Shown here piece by piece: positions 1 through 8,845 of a stretch of DNA of 38,293 nucleotides. The stretch is taken from contig DCZO01000008.1 of the NCBI GenBank assembly GCA_002331335.1, positions 1 through 38,293 of the forward strand. The letters run 5' to 3'. The stretch comes from Nitrospira sp. UBA2082 (GTDB lineage Bacteria; Nitrospirota; Nitrospiria; Nitrospirales; Nitrospiraceae). Numbering within the stretch: the stretch's first letter is position 1; each line of letters begins with the position of its first letter. The notes under the pieces are model-generated. The model did not search any database. It was not told where the DNA came from and saw nothing but the letters and a program-made list of their open reading frames with translations. Made by a program: the position numbers and the translations under genes.

Positions 1-166
1 CGAGATGATTATCGGGAGTCGTTCCTCACGCCTGATCCCGAATGAGCTGGCCGTCTGTCGCCCTCATTCTGTATTCGACGCCAATCACCGCCCCATAGCC
101 GGCTGACACTCAAGATCGATCGGGTTCTCACCGATAGAGATTCTGATCCCAGTTCAGGATACGCCT
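1..166. other. Left-edge region upstream of first HDOD gene
   Basis: No gene can be assigned here. Two plus-strand frames are open from the window edge and stop at about 45 and 107, so the tail of an upstream gene is possible, but neither tail is recognisable. An AGGA stretch about 8 bases before the ATG at 167 is the probable ribosome binding site of the next gene. I saw no convincing promoter. Confidence 0.3.
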
Positions 167-1750
167 ATGTCTTCGTCGGACACCGCTACAGACTCGGCCT
201 TGCTCGGCTCTATCCGCTCGCGTCTCCACCGGAACCTCCAACCGCTCTTCGATGAATCAAGCCGGTGCCTACCCATCTTACAGTCCACCTGCCGGCACAT
301 CCTGAACGACATGGGCCCTCATGCCAGTCCCGCAAAGCTGGCCCAGGTGATCAGCCGAGATCACGGGTTGACATGCAAAGTACTGCAAGTGGCGAACTGC
401 ATCGCCTATAGCCCCCAACAAACGATCGTCTCGGTATCTCATGCTGTCAGCTGGCTCGGGCTTGATACTGTTCGATCCCTCGTGGCTGCCGCGCATCTCG
501 TCGAACAGTTGCAACATTGGCCGATTCGCCAGAAAGAGTTCCAAACCCTGATCGCCAAGTCTCTCATCTCCGCAACCTGTGCGAGCGAACTGGCCACAGC
601 CATGGACCATCCGCAGCCGGGTCAATTGTTTACCGCCACGCTGTTGTACTCCATTGGAGACTTGGCCATTGCCTACCAAGATCCTGATCTGTTTCTTGCC
701 CTCCAAACCAGTGCCCGGAAAACCACACGCCCGGAGGACGCCCTACCTGATGAAATTCGCCTCATCGGCGTGCCTCGGCTAACTCTGGCCCAGGCCTTGG
801 CCCAAATGTGGAAATTGCCGCATGATCTGGTCAGGCTCTTTGGGAGTCCAGGGGAATTACCACAAGGACGTTGGCAAAGCGACTTCCAGACTTACCGGGG
901 TATTATCCTCGGTTCCACCAGACTGGTCCACGTCACAATGGGCGCTGCCTCCCTGACTGCCATTGGAGAAGCCAAAAAGACGCTGTTATTGGGAAGCGGG
1001 TTGGCTCAGGGCCTCTTTGGGGATGTGATGATTCGTGCCATGGACCGGGGACGCCAACTCGTTCGATCAATGGGGTTGGCGCTCGACACCTCCGACGAAG
1101 CCATGGTCCCGTCAACCGAGCACGACACGATCGAGCCGATCACACCCCCGCCCCCCAACCAGACAGGCAGGAAGCAACAGTCGCGCGCGCCACATGAGTG
1201 TGCTGTCCCAGAAGACACGCCGGCAGCGCCTATTCGAATGAAACCCCTTGAAACACTCCAAGCCTTTCAGGACTCGCTGCAGGAAGCCAAGGATCTCAAC
1301 AGCCTGTTGAGAACCTTTGCCACCTCCTTACACCGGGATGCCGGTTTTGACCGGGTCGGCTTGTCCATTCTGAACTCCAACGATAGTGATCTCCTGATCG
1401 GACGGCTCGTGCTTGGCGCGGCTCCACTCGCACCGTATCTCCAAGCCATCTCGGGTTCACTCAGTCGAGAGCACCAGTTTTTTCTCACGGTGCTCAAACG
1501 GACCGATCCACTCCATATCCAGGATTTTTCTGGCCTCATGGCTGAAACCATCAAACCAGAGTTTACCGAGATCTGGGATCCGACGTCGGCGATCCTCGCG
1601 TCATTGCGAGTCGGCGTCAAGCCTATCGGACTTGTCTATTGCGACCGGGGAGTGAGTCGTCAGCCGGTGGGTGCTCAGGACTACCAGGTCTTTCAGTTAT
1701 TCTTCCTGCAAACGACATTAGGGCTGAATCGACTGGCCGGCATCCTCTAG
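167..1750 (+). CDS. HDOD-domain protein with C-terminal GAF-like domain
   Basis: A putative signalling protein of 527 residues and the only plus-strand gene in the window. Residues about 30-230 resemble the HDOD domain, a non-catalytic relative of HD phosphohydrolases. The usual HD metal pair is replaced around Y161-S162 (context TLLYSIGDL), so hydrolase activity is unlikely. A low-complexity, Pro-rich linker at about 315-360 leads to a C-terminal GAF-like region at about 365-525. HDOD-GAF proteins are generally thought to act as scaffolds or regulators in signalling and motility; the ligand and partner are unknown here. It converges with a second HDOD gene at 1922-2779. The start is supported by AGGA 8 bases upstream. 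The domain call is fairly secure and the function is not. Confidence 0.8.
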   Translation: MSSSDTATDSALLGSIRSRLHRNLQPLFDESSRCLPILQSTCRHILNDMGPHASPAKLAQVISRDHGLTCKVLQVANCIAYSPQQTIVSVSHAVSWLGLDTVRSLVAAAHLVEQLQHWPIRQKEFQTLIAKSLISATCASELATAMDHPQPGQLFTATLLYSIGDLAIAYQDPDLFLALQTSARKTTRPEDALPDEIRLIGVPRLTLAQALAQMWKLPHDLVRLFGSPGELPQGRWQSDFQTYRGIILGSTRLVHVTMGAASLTAIGEAKKTLLLGSGLAQGLFGDVMIRAMDRGRQLVRSMGLALDTSDEAMVPSTEHDTIEPITPPPPNQTGRKQQSRAPHECAVPEDTPAAPIRMKPLETLQAFQDSLQEAKDLNSLLRTFATSLHRDAGFDRVGLSILNSNDSDLLIGRLVLGAAPLAPYLQAISGSLSREHQFFLTVLKRTDPLHIQDFSGLMAETIKPEFTEIWDPTSAILASLRVGVKPIGLVYCDRGVSRQPVGAQDYQVFQLFFLQTTLGLNRLAGIL

Positions 1751-1921
1751 TGATTTCTCCCCGAACGGCAGGATTTTACGGATAGGATAAGATAGTCCGC
1801 TGCATTCCCGAAGCGGCCCGCACACTGACTCGGCGAGCCTCCTCTTCTCACCGACGGCGGCGACGAAATCGCGACCAGGGAGTCGCACGCATGCGTCTGT
1901 CTCAGATGATGCTCTGAATGG

Positions 1922-2779
1922 TTACGCAGCCATCGCGTGGGGATAGATCAGTGTCAGGGTGTCTTGCAGCTGGGCACGCACCTCGGAGAGCACAGCCGGA
2001 AGATCGGCCTGGACAAACTGTGTGGCGGTGACGGCATGGGGGTCGAACGACAGGCCCTCCTGGCTGCCGCTCGAATCGAGTGCTTCGTGATCAGCGACGA
2101 CGCCGGCCAGATGGACGATGGACGCGTGGAGAGTGAATGCTCCGGCTTCGCCTGGGCGCAGTTGGTACCGGACCGCCTGTTCAATCTGCTCCGGCATACC
2201 CCAGGAGTGGATCAATTCGGCGCCTACCTCAGCAAAGTCGCATCCGATACTGGCCTGCTCGACCTCAGCAAGAAGGGCATTGAGATATCCCGCTTCGACC
2301 AGCGCAGACTGGGCTCTTTTCGGAACGGTCTGATAGAGAACCAAATGGCCGATGTCGCGCAGGAGGCCTTCAATGAAGAAGCGCTCGCTGTCCTCGATAC
2401 CACACGATCTGGCGATTCGTCCAGCCAGCAAGGCACAGAGCACGCTGTTTCGCCAGAACGCGGGCATGTCCATGAGTTGCATTGTCATGCCAGAGAAGGT
2501 CCGGCCGACGGTGGTTGCCGTGACGAGATCGTTGACCGACTGCATGCCGAGCAGATTGACGGCACGCGTGATCGTATCGACCTGTTTGGCGAACCCATAT
2601 ATAGGACTGTTGACGATACGGAGCAATCTGGCCGAGATGGCCGGATCCAACTTGATGGCATCAGCAAGATCGTCCATGGTTGAGTCGTGGTTGTCCACCA
2701 CGTCTCGAACACGAAAGTATACATCCGGCAATGTAAAAGTAGCGCTGCAGGACCGGACCAGTTCGTGCGCCGATGGCAT
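1922..2779 (-). CDS. HDOD-domain protein
   Basis: A single-domain HDOD protein of 285 residues. The conserved N-terminal pattern, with an IVNSP-type segment at about 55-59 and an AVNLLG helix at about 73-78, fits the family. At the position where HD hydrolases carry the His-Asp pair it has R141-D142 (GLLRDIGHL), so the catalytic His is missing and a protein-binding or regulatory role is more likely than phosphodiesterase activity. It has no output domain, membrane segment or signal peptide, so it is probably cytoplasmic. A GGGAGG element about 10 bases before the ATG supports the start. The gene is tail-to-tail with the larger HDOD-GAF gene; a shared pathway is possible but unproven. Confidence 0.82.
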   Translation of the reverse strand: MPSAHELVRSCSATFTLPDVYFRVRDVVDNHDSTMDDLADAIKLDPAISARLLRIVNSPIYGFAKQVDTITRAVNLLGMQSVNDLVTATTVGRTFSGMTMQLMDMPAFWRNSVLCALLAGRIARSCGIEDSERFFIEGLLRDIGHLVLYQTVPKRAQSALVEAGYLNALLAEVEQASIGCDFAEVGAELIHSWGMPEQIEQAVRYQLRPGEAGAFTLHASIVHLAGVVADHEALDSSGSQEGLSFDPHAVTATQFVQADLPAVLSEVRAQLQDTLTLIYPHAMAA

Positions 2780-2946
2780 GGGGGATCATCCTCCCAAGTT
2801 GTGCTCGTGGTAGCTAGGCCTCCACTGTCTCTATCGGTCACCACGGGCAAAACTGTAGCGCGACCGCTGTCGAGAGAGAACTGGCCTCTCCCCAGCCATG
2901 CCAATCCGATACGTGACAGGAGAGTTCGGGTGAGTTCAGGCAGGCG

Positions 2947-4791
2947 TTACTGTGTGCGGCTGATCACTTGGCCGCGCTTTTCGTCCAGCTCGGCCCAGCG
3001 AGTGTAGAGCCGTTCGACATCAACCTGGGCGGCAAGGAGTGCGGCATACCGTTCTTGGAGCTCAGCGGCGGACGAGGCGATAGCCGGATCGTTCGCGGCA
3101 GCTTGGCAGGCGGTGACCTGTTTTTCGGCCTTCAGGATTGCGGCCTCGATCTGATCCCATTCTTTTTGCTCCTTGTACGACAGGCCTTTTCGCTTGGACG
3201 ATCCCGTCGGCATAGCGCTCTCTTTTGAACCCTGCGGTCGTTTGTCCTCTGCCGCCTTTCGCTCCTGCGCCGCCTCCCATTGGGCATAGTCGGCAAACCA
3301 CTCGGCATGGCCTGTACCGTCCAGCGCCAGCAGTTTGGTCGAGACGCGGTCCAAGAGCCAGCGATCGTGCGTGACAAGCACGAGCGCTCCGGGAAATTCC
3401 ACCAGGCTCTCTTCCAGCACATCGAGGGTCGGAATGTCGAGATCGTTCGTCGGCTCGTCCAGGATCAAGAGATCCGCCGGCTGAAGCATCAGCCTGGCAA
3501 TCAGCAGCCGGGCCTGCTCGCCCCCGGAGAGGCGTGAAACCGGCAGATCCAGTTGCTCCGGTTTGAAGAGAAACCGCTTGGCCCACGAGGCAAGATGAAC
3601 GGACCGGTCTCGATAGACGACCGTATCGCCGCCGGCCGGCGCGAAGGCTCGCCGCAACGAGGCTTGCTGGTCCAACGATTCCCGATGTTGTTCGAAGGCC
3701 ACCACCCGTAACCCATCGGCTCGGGTCAGTGTGCCGCAATCCAGCTCCAACGTCCCGGCCAAGAGTTTCAGAAGCGTGGATTTCCCGCTGCCATTCGGCC
3801 CCAGCAGACCAATCCGTTCGCCAGGCCCTACCATGAGATCGAGATTCGTCACGATCGGTGTCCCGCCAAGTGATTTCCCCATGCCTTTCGCAACCAACAG
3901 TTGTTTTGATTTCCTCCCGGAGGCCGTAAAGTCAATGCCCGCCGACGTGGTCTGCTGTCGCGACTCGATCTCGTGCAGTTCATCGATAAGCCTCCCTGCC
4001 GAATCGATCCTCGCCTTGGCCTTGGTGGTTCTGGCTTTGGGGCCTCGCCGAAGCCATTCGACCTCCCGCCGTACCCGATTGGCGAGTGAGGCCTGATAGT
4101 CGGCCTGCGCCTGCCACGCGGCATCCCGCTGTTCGAGAAACTCGCTGTACCGGCCGGTGGCTTGGAAGACACCGGTGGCGTATTGGCGGTTCAATTCCCA
4201 GATCCGCGTGGTGACCGACTCCAAGAATCGACGGTCGTGGCTGATGACAATGAATGCGTGAGGTTCGGCTTTCAGTAGGCCTTCGAGCCAGAGGATACCT
4301 TCGACGTCAAGATGGTTGGTCGGTTCGTCCAGAAGCAGGATATCCGGTTCCAGCATCAACGATCGTGCGATCGCCAGCCGTTTCTTCCAGCCGCCCGACA
4401 GGGTCGCCACTGTCTGGTCGGCACGGGCAAACGCTCCGAGGCTGAGCGCTTTGGCGATTTGCCCGCCTTGCTCATGCGGGTCCAGCCCCTCGTCCAGTAG
4501 AACTTGGGCCAGCGCCTCCTCGACCGAGTGCCGCTGGTCAAACAAGGGTTCTTGCGGCACATACCCGATGCGGATCTGCCGTCGAACAGCCCTGGTGCCC
4601 TTGTCCGGTTCGTCGAGGCCCGCCAGAATCTTGAGCAATGTGGATTTTCCGGAGCCATTGGGGCCGATGAGTCCGACATGATCGCCCTCGCACAGTCCGA
4701 GCGATAGGTCGGTGAACAAGGGTTTCACCCCGTAGCTTTTCCCCAAGGCCTCGCAACTGAGCAACAGGATCGGCGGCATGATCGGTGACAC
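2947..4791 (-). CDS. uup: ABC-F family ATPase, Uup-like
   Basis: A soluble twin-ATPase protein of 614 residues without membrane segments, typical of ABC-F factors that act on ribosomes or, for Uup, also influence DNA stability. The first ABC domain has Walker A G43-T51 (GPNGSGKST), signature LSGG at 131-134 and Walker B LLLDEP at 152-157. The second repeats GPNGSGKST, LSGGEQ and LILDEP. A charged linker between the domains (about 220-290) and a C-terminal helical coiled-coil (about 535-610) match Uup more than EttA. The reading frame opens with GTG at 4791; an ATG four codons later (4779) is an equally plausible start, and neither has a strong ribosome binding site. Family membership is secure; the exact subfamily is less so. 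Confidence 0.88.
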   Translation of the reverse strand: MSPIMPPILLLSCEALGKSYGVKPLFTDLSLGLCEGDHVGLIGPNGSGKSTLLKILAGLDEPDKGTRAVRRQIRIGYVPQEPLFDQRHSVEEALAQVLLDEGLDPHEQGGQIAKALSLGAFARADQTVATLSGGWKKRLAIARSLMLEPDILLLDEPTNHLDVEGILWLEGLLKAEPHAFIVISHDRRFLESVTTRIWELNRQYATGVFQATGRYSEFLEQRDAAWQAQADYQASLANRVRREVEWLRRGPKARTTKAKARIDSAGRLIDELHEIESRQQTTSAGIDFTASGRKSKQLLVAKGMGKSLGGTPIVTNLDLMVGPGERIGLLGPNGSGKSTLLKLLAGTLELDCGTLTRADGLRVVAFEQHRESLDQQASLRRAFAPAGGDTVVYRDRSVHLASWAKRFLFKPEQLDLPVSRLSGGEQARLLIARLMLQPADLLILDEPTNDLDIPTLDVLEESLVEFPGALVLVTHDRWLLDRVSTKLLALDGTGHAEWFADYAQWEAAQERKAAEDKRPQGSKESAMPTGSSKRKGLSYKEQKEWDQIEAAILKAEKQVTACQAAANDPAIASSAAELQERYAALLAAQVDVERLYTRWAELDEKRGQVISRTQ

Positions 4792-4881
4792 GCAGTGTAG
4801 CCGATCGGGAGGATCAAACGGGGAATTTTCTTCCTCAACTGACGGTCACCCCGGTGTGAGCGTACTCCGCAAGAGTGACTT

Positions 4882-4897
4882 CCGCTCCGAAGAGCGG
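4882..4897 (-). terminator. Candidate UUCG hairpin after the TPR-PilZ gene
   Basis: Read on the minus strand, CCGCTC-TTCG-GAGCGG forms a 6-bp GC-rich stem closed by a UUCG tetraloop, 40-55 bases past the stop of the TPR-PilZ gene. It has no proper U-tract, so it may be a weak or Rho-assisted terminator, or an RNA-stabilising stem. Confidence 0.4.
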
Positions 4898-4936
4898 CCC
4901 CCCCTGACTTCCTGGGCCGGCACGTGTACCGACTGT

Positions 4937-5869
4937 TCAGGCTGCTTGGGCCTGGCATAGTTGCGCAATCTGCTGTTGTACGATCGGGCGCACGCTGGTA
5001 AAGGACACCCCGAATTCCTTGGGACCGATCCATCGCACCGTTGCCCCTTCGATGACGAAGGCCGTGGTGGAATTCTGGGGGAAGATGCAACATTGCAAAT
5101 CCGCACCGACGGGAAACGCCGTGCTGCTCACCACGCGACACCCCCACGGAGACAAGTCCCGCAGTTCTCCTTTGCCACCCACTGTCCGACCTTTCACCGT
5201 AAAGTAGCTATCCAGCCGAACCGGCACGCGAACATGTCGACGGTGCTCAACCGTCTGTTTTCTGAACCCTGGTTGAACCCGACCACTCGCAGGGCCCCCT
5301 GGCCGAGCACAGGCCTTCATGGAGCTACGGACAGTCGTGTGATCGGTCCGCTGCCTCCGATCGTTCTTTGCGCTTTCAGTTTGTCCGCTCCACCATTGTC
5401 CCGTCTGTTCAAGGAGGGCCGCCATCTGAGGTTTCAGCGTTGCGGTCATCCATGCCTGCCACGAACCCGAAGACTGGGGAACCGGGCCGCGCTTGCCCGA
5501 ACTCAAGTGTTTGATCCTCCGTGCCACATCCTGAAACCCGGGATCCTCTTTTCTCACTCGACCGTATGCCTCCAGACTTTCCGCATACCGCCCTAACAAC
5601 TCCAGCGTCCGGCCCAAATGATAGAAAATGTGCCGTCGTTCGTCCGGCGATAACGCAGGATCAGCGGCGGCTTTGCGGAATGCCGTAATCGCGTCTTCAT
5701 GGTGCCCCTCCGCCTTCAGGCAGAGGGCAATCTGCACATGTGCTTTTCCGGTATACGACGGGCTCAGCGCGGCTTTTTGAAAATTCTCGATCGCTGATTG
5801 GAACATCCGCATTTGCTTCATCAGTAGCCCGCGCTCGTAACATGCCCCGGCAGCTATTTGTGAGTGCAT
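4937..5869 (-). CDS. TPR-repeat protein with C-terminal PilZ domain
   Basis: A 310-residue protein. Residues about 5-115 form TPR-like helical pairs (an ENFQKAAL-type repeat, then AITAFRKAA, then SLEAYGRV). A charged, probably disordered linker runs from about 120 to 205, and residues about 209-305 form a PilZ domain. The cyclic-di-GMP binding signature looks intact: RRHVR at 210-214, followed by D238-L-S-P-W-G243. PilZ proteins transmit c-di-GMP level to motility, polysaccharide or secretion machinery, and the TPR part probably docks on a partner. GGAGG lies 7 bases before the ATG. It follows the CBS gene on the same strand with a 211-base gap, so it may have its own promoter. The output is unknown. 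Confidence 0.85.
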   Translation of the reverse strand: MHSQIAAGACYERGLLMKQMRMFQSAIENFQKAALSPSYTGKAHVQIALCLKAEGHHEDAITAFRKAAADPALSPDERRHIFYHLGRTLELLGRYAESLEAYGRVRKEDPGFQDVARRIKHLSSGKRGPVPQSSGSWQAWMTATLKPQMAALLEQTGQWWSGQTESAKNDRRQRTDHTTVRSSMKACARPGGPASGRVQPGFRKQTVEHRRHVRVPVRLDSYFTVKGRTVGGKGELRDLSPWGCRVVSSTAFPVGADLQCCIFPQNSTTAFVIEGATVRWIGPKEFGVSFTSVRPIVQQQIAQLCQAQAA

Positions 5870-6080
5870 CTCAGATCCTCCGTTCTCAAGTCATCCGGAC
5901 GCTTTGATTGCCGGGTCCTGTACGAGCAAGAACGACGCCTTGACAAATTTCGACACAACCTCACTATTTCAATAACTTACAAGGCCTAAGAAGGCCAGAC
6001 AGAAGGGGAAACCAGAACAGAACGGACTGATTCGTACACGATGCGTTCAGATTAAGCTGGGGGGCTAGTTCGGCAGTGTA

Positions 6081-6842
6081 TTAGGCAGAATTCTGATCCT
6101 CGAATGCGCGGAGTAGGTCCGCCACGGACAGGACACCAATGATGGTGCCGTCAGCAGTCACGGGCAGATGCCGGATACCCTGTTTCTTCATGATCGACAT
6201 CGCCGCCGATAAGGGCTCGTCTTCTTCGATAGTCACGATGGATCGACTCATGCAGCTCGAAACGGTTGCGGTGTTGGGATCAAGCCCTTTTGCCACGGCT
6301 TTCCGGCTCAGATCCGAGTCCGTGATGATCCCGATATACCGTGAGCCATCATCGACAATCAGCGAGCCGACTTTATGTTTTTGCAACTGCTGACCGGCCT
6401 GCTTAATTGTCGCGCCCCGGTGGATGCTCCGCACCTCGTGCGACATATAATCTCCCACGAGCGCCTGCCCGATCCCCTTGTTCTGCCTTGTCGCCTGTAC
6501 TCGGCGACGCAATTCGAGGTCGGCCAAGCAACTCTCCAGCACCTGACGCCGCTGCTGAAGGCTTTCCCGTTCCACATTGTGTGTTCCGCTCTCCTGCGCT
6601 TCTTCCGGCAAAAGTGCGGACTCTGCGGTCTTCGCAAGAAAGTACGCCTCCGATTCATCGGAAGCGGCACCGAATACCTGGCTGATCAGTTCTTCAGCCG
6701 CCTCGTCGAAATCTTCTAAAGAAACCGGTCCCCGCCTCCTCGAGAGGAATGGTTGGAACTTGATCAATTGCTGTTTGAACCGTTCAACATAGCGGTCGAG
6801 AATGTCGCTCCGCGTCAATCCGGTGCGAACCCGTTTCGCCAT
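6081..6842 (-). CDS. CBS-domain pair protein with uncharacterised N-terminal region
   Basis: A 253-residue protein. Residues 129-185 and about 196-250 form a tandem CBS (Bateman) module with VGDYM at 129-133, SLIVDD, GIITDSDL, CMSRS, IRHLPV and GVLSVADLL motifs. Such modules usually bind adenosine nucleotides and sense energy state. Residues 1-128 are helical, charged and unknown to me. No catalytic, transporter or DNA-binding domain is attached. I chose the ATG at 6842 because GGGAGGAAC sits directly upstream; the frame stays open for 12 more codons without a ribosome site. It lies 86 bases downstream of glnA, which suggests co-transcription with the nitrogen genes. The ligand and role are inference. 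Confidence 0.85.
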   Translation of the reverse strand: MAKRVRTGLTRSDILDRYVERFKQQLIKFQPFLSRRRGPVSLEDFDEAAEELISQVFGAASDESEAYFLAKTAESALLPEEAQESGTHNVERESLQQRRQVLESCLADLELRRRVQATRQNKGIGQALVGDYMSHEVRSIHRGATIKQAGQQLQKHKVGSLIVDDGSRYIGIITDSDLSRKAVAKGLDPNTATVSSCMSRSIVTIEEDEPLSAAMSIMKKQGIRHLPVTADGTIIGVLSVADLLRAFEDQNSA

Positions 6843-6890
6843 CGTTCCTCCCAGGCTATGGCCACGAGGATACCGCAAGTCCTAACCTCG

Positions 6891-6915
6891 GGCCTGATCT
6901 TTCCTCACTCAGGCC
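6891..6915 (-). terminator. Candidate hairpin between glnA and CBS gene
   Basis: GGCCTGA and TCAGGCC form a 7-bp stem around an 11-base loop, 14 bases beyond the glnA stop codon. There is no U-tract, so this may only attenuate transcription into the CBS gene or protect the glnA mRNA end. Confidence 0.3.
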
Positions 6916-6928
6916 ATCCGCCTTCCCG

Positions 6929-8338
6929 CTAGACGTCGTAATACAGAAAGAATTCGTAGGGATGCGGGCGGAGACGCATCGGGTCGATTTCCTTGTTCCG
7001 TTTGTAATCGATCCAGGCGTCGATCAAATCCTGTGTAAACACTTCCCCCTTAAGCAGGAACTGATGGTCTTTTTCCAGATGGTCAATCGCGTCGTTGAGA
7101 CTCCCTGGCATGGTTGGAATGTTGGCGGCTTCCTTCGGATCAAGATCGTACAAATCTTTTTCGGCCGGCTCGCCCGGATTAATCTTGTTTTGGATGCCAT
7201 CCAGTCCGGCCATGAGCATCGCGGCAAAGGCCAAATAGGGATTGCAGGCGGGATCGGGAAACCGTACTTCGATCCGTTTGGCTTTGGGGCTCGGTGAATA
7301 CATGGGGATGCGGATCCCTGCTGACCGGTTTCGGCTGGAATAGGCCAGTAGGACCGGAGCTTCGAACCCCGGCGTGATGCGTTTGTACGAATTCGTCGTC
7401 GGATTCGTGAACGCCGCCAGCGCGGGGGCATGCTTCAGAATGCCCCCGATGTAATACAAACACATCTGGGACACCCCGGCATAATCCTTTCCGGCGAACA
7501 ACGGTTTCCCGTCTTTCCAGATGCTTTGGTGCGTATGCATCCCCGACCCTGCGTCGCCGAAGAGCGGCTTGGGCATGAATGTCACAGACTTGCCGTGGCG
7601 ACGGGCGACGTTCTTGACGATGTACTTATACATCATCATCTTGTCAGCCGTCTTGACCAGGGTATCGAACCGGATATCGATCTCAGCCTGGCCGGCCGTC
7701 GCCGTCTCATGATGATGTTTTTCGACCGCGATGCCGACCTTCTCCATCTCGAGCACCATTTCACTGCGGATGTCCTGCTGAGTGTCGGCAGGTGCCACTG
7801 GGAAATACCCCAGCTTATGGCGGATCTTCCCCCCCAGGTTGAATCCCTCTTGCCCCATGTTCCACGCGCCTTCCTCCGAGTCGAGGAAATAGTAGCCGCT
7901 GTGGCTGGTCTGATCATACCGGGCATGGTCGAAGATGAAGAATTCCGCCTCCGGTCCCCAAAAGGATGTGTCGCCGATCTTAGTGCTCTGCAGATACTTC
8001 TCGGCCTTCTGCGCGATAAACCGGGGGTCGCGTTCATAGGTCTCGCGAGAGATAGGATCCACCACATTGCCAATCAGGCTGAGCGTCGGAACCGCCGTGA
8101 ATGGGTCCAGACAGGCTGTCACCGGATCCGGCACCATCAGCAAATCGCTGTTGTTAATGGCCTTCCACCCCCGAATGGACGACCCATCAAGACCTGAACC
8201 GTCTTTGAACAGATCTTCGGACAGTTCGCTGACAGGGATGGTCATGTGCTGCCAGACACCCGGCAAATCCACAAACTTCAGGTCCACCAATTGAACCTTG
8301 TGTTTCTTGGCGAACTCCAATACCTCACGCACGTTCAT
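6929..8338 (-). CDS. glnA: Glutamine synthetase type I
   Basis: Makes glutamine from glutamate, ammonia and ATP in the cytoplasm as a dodecamer, and is the main ammonium assimilation enzyme. The 469-residue length equals that of classic GSI-beta enzymes. Visible family segments include GSSIRGW near 53-59, the EAEFFIFD metal-ligand region near 130, the ATP-binding HTHQSIW stretch and the NPTTNSYKR loop. The tyrosine targeted by adenylylation is present at Y397 (KDLYDLDP), so covalent control by GlnE is possible. A strong AAAGGAGG lies just before the ATG. glnB lies 78 bases upstream on the same strand, a common pairing in which PII signals nitrogen status to the adenylylation system. The identification is secure. 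Confidence 0.98.
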   Translation of the reverse strand: MNVREVLEFAKKHKVQLVDLKFVDLPGVWQHMTIPVSELSEDLFKDGSGLDGSSIRGWKAINNSDLLMVPDPVTACLDPFTAVPTLSLIGNVVDPISRETYERDPRFIAQKAEKYLQSTKIGDTSFWGPEAEFFIFDHARYDQTSHSGYYFLDSEEGAWNMGQEGFNLGGKIRHKLGYFPVAPADTQQDIRSEMVLEMEKVGIAVEKHHHETATAGQAEIDIRFDTLVKTADKMMMYKYIVKNVARRHGKSVTFMPKPLFGDAGSGMHTHQSIWKDGKPLFAGKDYAGVSQMCLYYIGGILKHAPALAAFTNPTTNSYKRITPGFEAPVLLAYSSRNRSAGIRIPMYSPSPKAKRIEVRFPDPACNPYLAFAAMLMAGLDGIQNKINPGEPAEKDLYDLDPKEAANIPTMPGSLNDAIDHLEKDHQFLLKGEVFTQDLIDAWIDYKRNKEIDPMRLRPHPYEFFLYYDV

Positions 8339-8416
8339 CCGCTCCTCCTTTACAGAGATCCTTCACCGTGATCTGCCGGTCTCATGAGCGAGGCCACGTT
8401 CATCCTAAACCTGCCA

Positions 8417-8755
8417 TCACAACGCTGCGTCTCCGGTTTCCCCCGTCCTAATCCGCACGGCATCGGCGAGGTCGCGAACAAATATTTTCCCGTCCCCAAT
8501 GCTGCCTGTCTTGGCTGCCCGTATGATCGCCTCAATCACGCGCGGAACGGCTTCGTCGGCAACAGCCACCTCAATTTTGACTTTCGGGACAAATTCGATG
8601 GTATATTCCTGCCCCCGATACGTTTCTTTGTGTCCCTTCTGCCGCCCAAACCCTTTGACGTCCGACACGGTCATGCCCTGTACGCCTATTTCCAATAAGG
8701 CGTCTTTCACTTCCTCAAGCTTGAAGGGTTTGACGACCGCTTCCACCAGTTTCAT
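8417..8755 (-). CDS. glnB: Nitrogen regulatory protein PII
   Basis: A 112-residue trimeric PII signal protein that reads 2-oxoglutarate and ATP/ADP and controls glutamine synthetase and nitrogen transcription. The T-loop has the uridylylation tyrosine Y51 (RGQEYTIEF), and the family's KVKIEVAVAD and GKIFVRDL segments are present, so UMP modification by GlnD is likely. AAGGAG lies 8-9 bases before the ATG. It is followed by glnA, and no amtB gene is next to it, which favours GlnB over GlnK, although sequence alone does not separate the two. The 5' region is long and contains an 11-base G run and a palindrome over a candidate promoter (listed separately). Confidence 0.96.
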   Translation of the reverse strand: MKLVEAVVKPFKLEEVKDALLEIGVQGMTVSDVKGFGRQKGHKETYRGQEYTIEFVPKVKIEVAVADEAVPRVIEAIIRAAKTGSIGDGKIFVRDLADAVRIRTGETGDAAL

Positions 8756-8845
8756 CTTTCCCGCTCCTTCGCTTGATCGGTCAGTCGGCAGATCCTAATG
8801 ACACCGCGTAAACGTAAGCTATGAATTTGTCTACACAAACACCTT

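Noticed and set aside
1871..1886. GCGAC-N6-GTCGC hairpin between the convergent HDOD genes
   Set aside because: Only a 5-bp stem with no T-run on either side; too weak to call a bidirectional terminator.
1937..2683. Plus-strand open frame of 248 codons opposite the second HDOD gene
   Set aside because: Antisense to a clear HDOD gene, with no recognisable domain; long reverse frames are expected in GC-rich coding DNA.
5940..5975. TTGACA on the plus strand between the PilZ and CBS genes
   Set aside because: No good -10 at the right distance and no plus-strand gene downstream; it would only make antisense RNA over the CBS gene.
7430..8197. Plus-strand open frame of 255 codons opposite glnA
   Set aside because: Exactly antisense to a highly conserved enzyme, His/Arg-rich and without family features.
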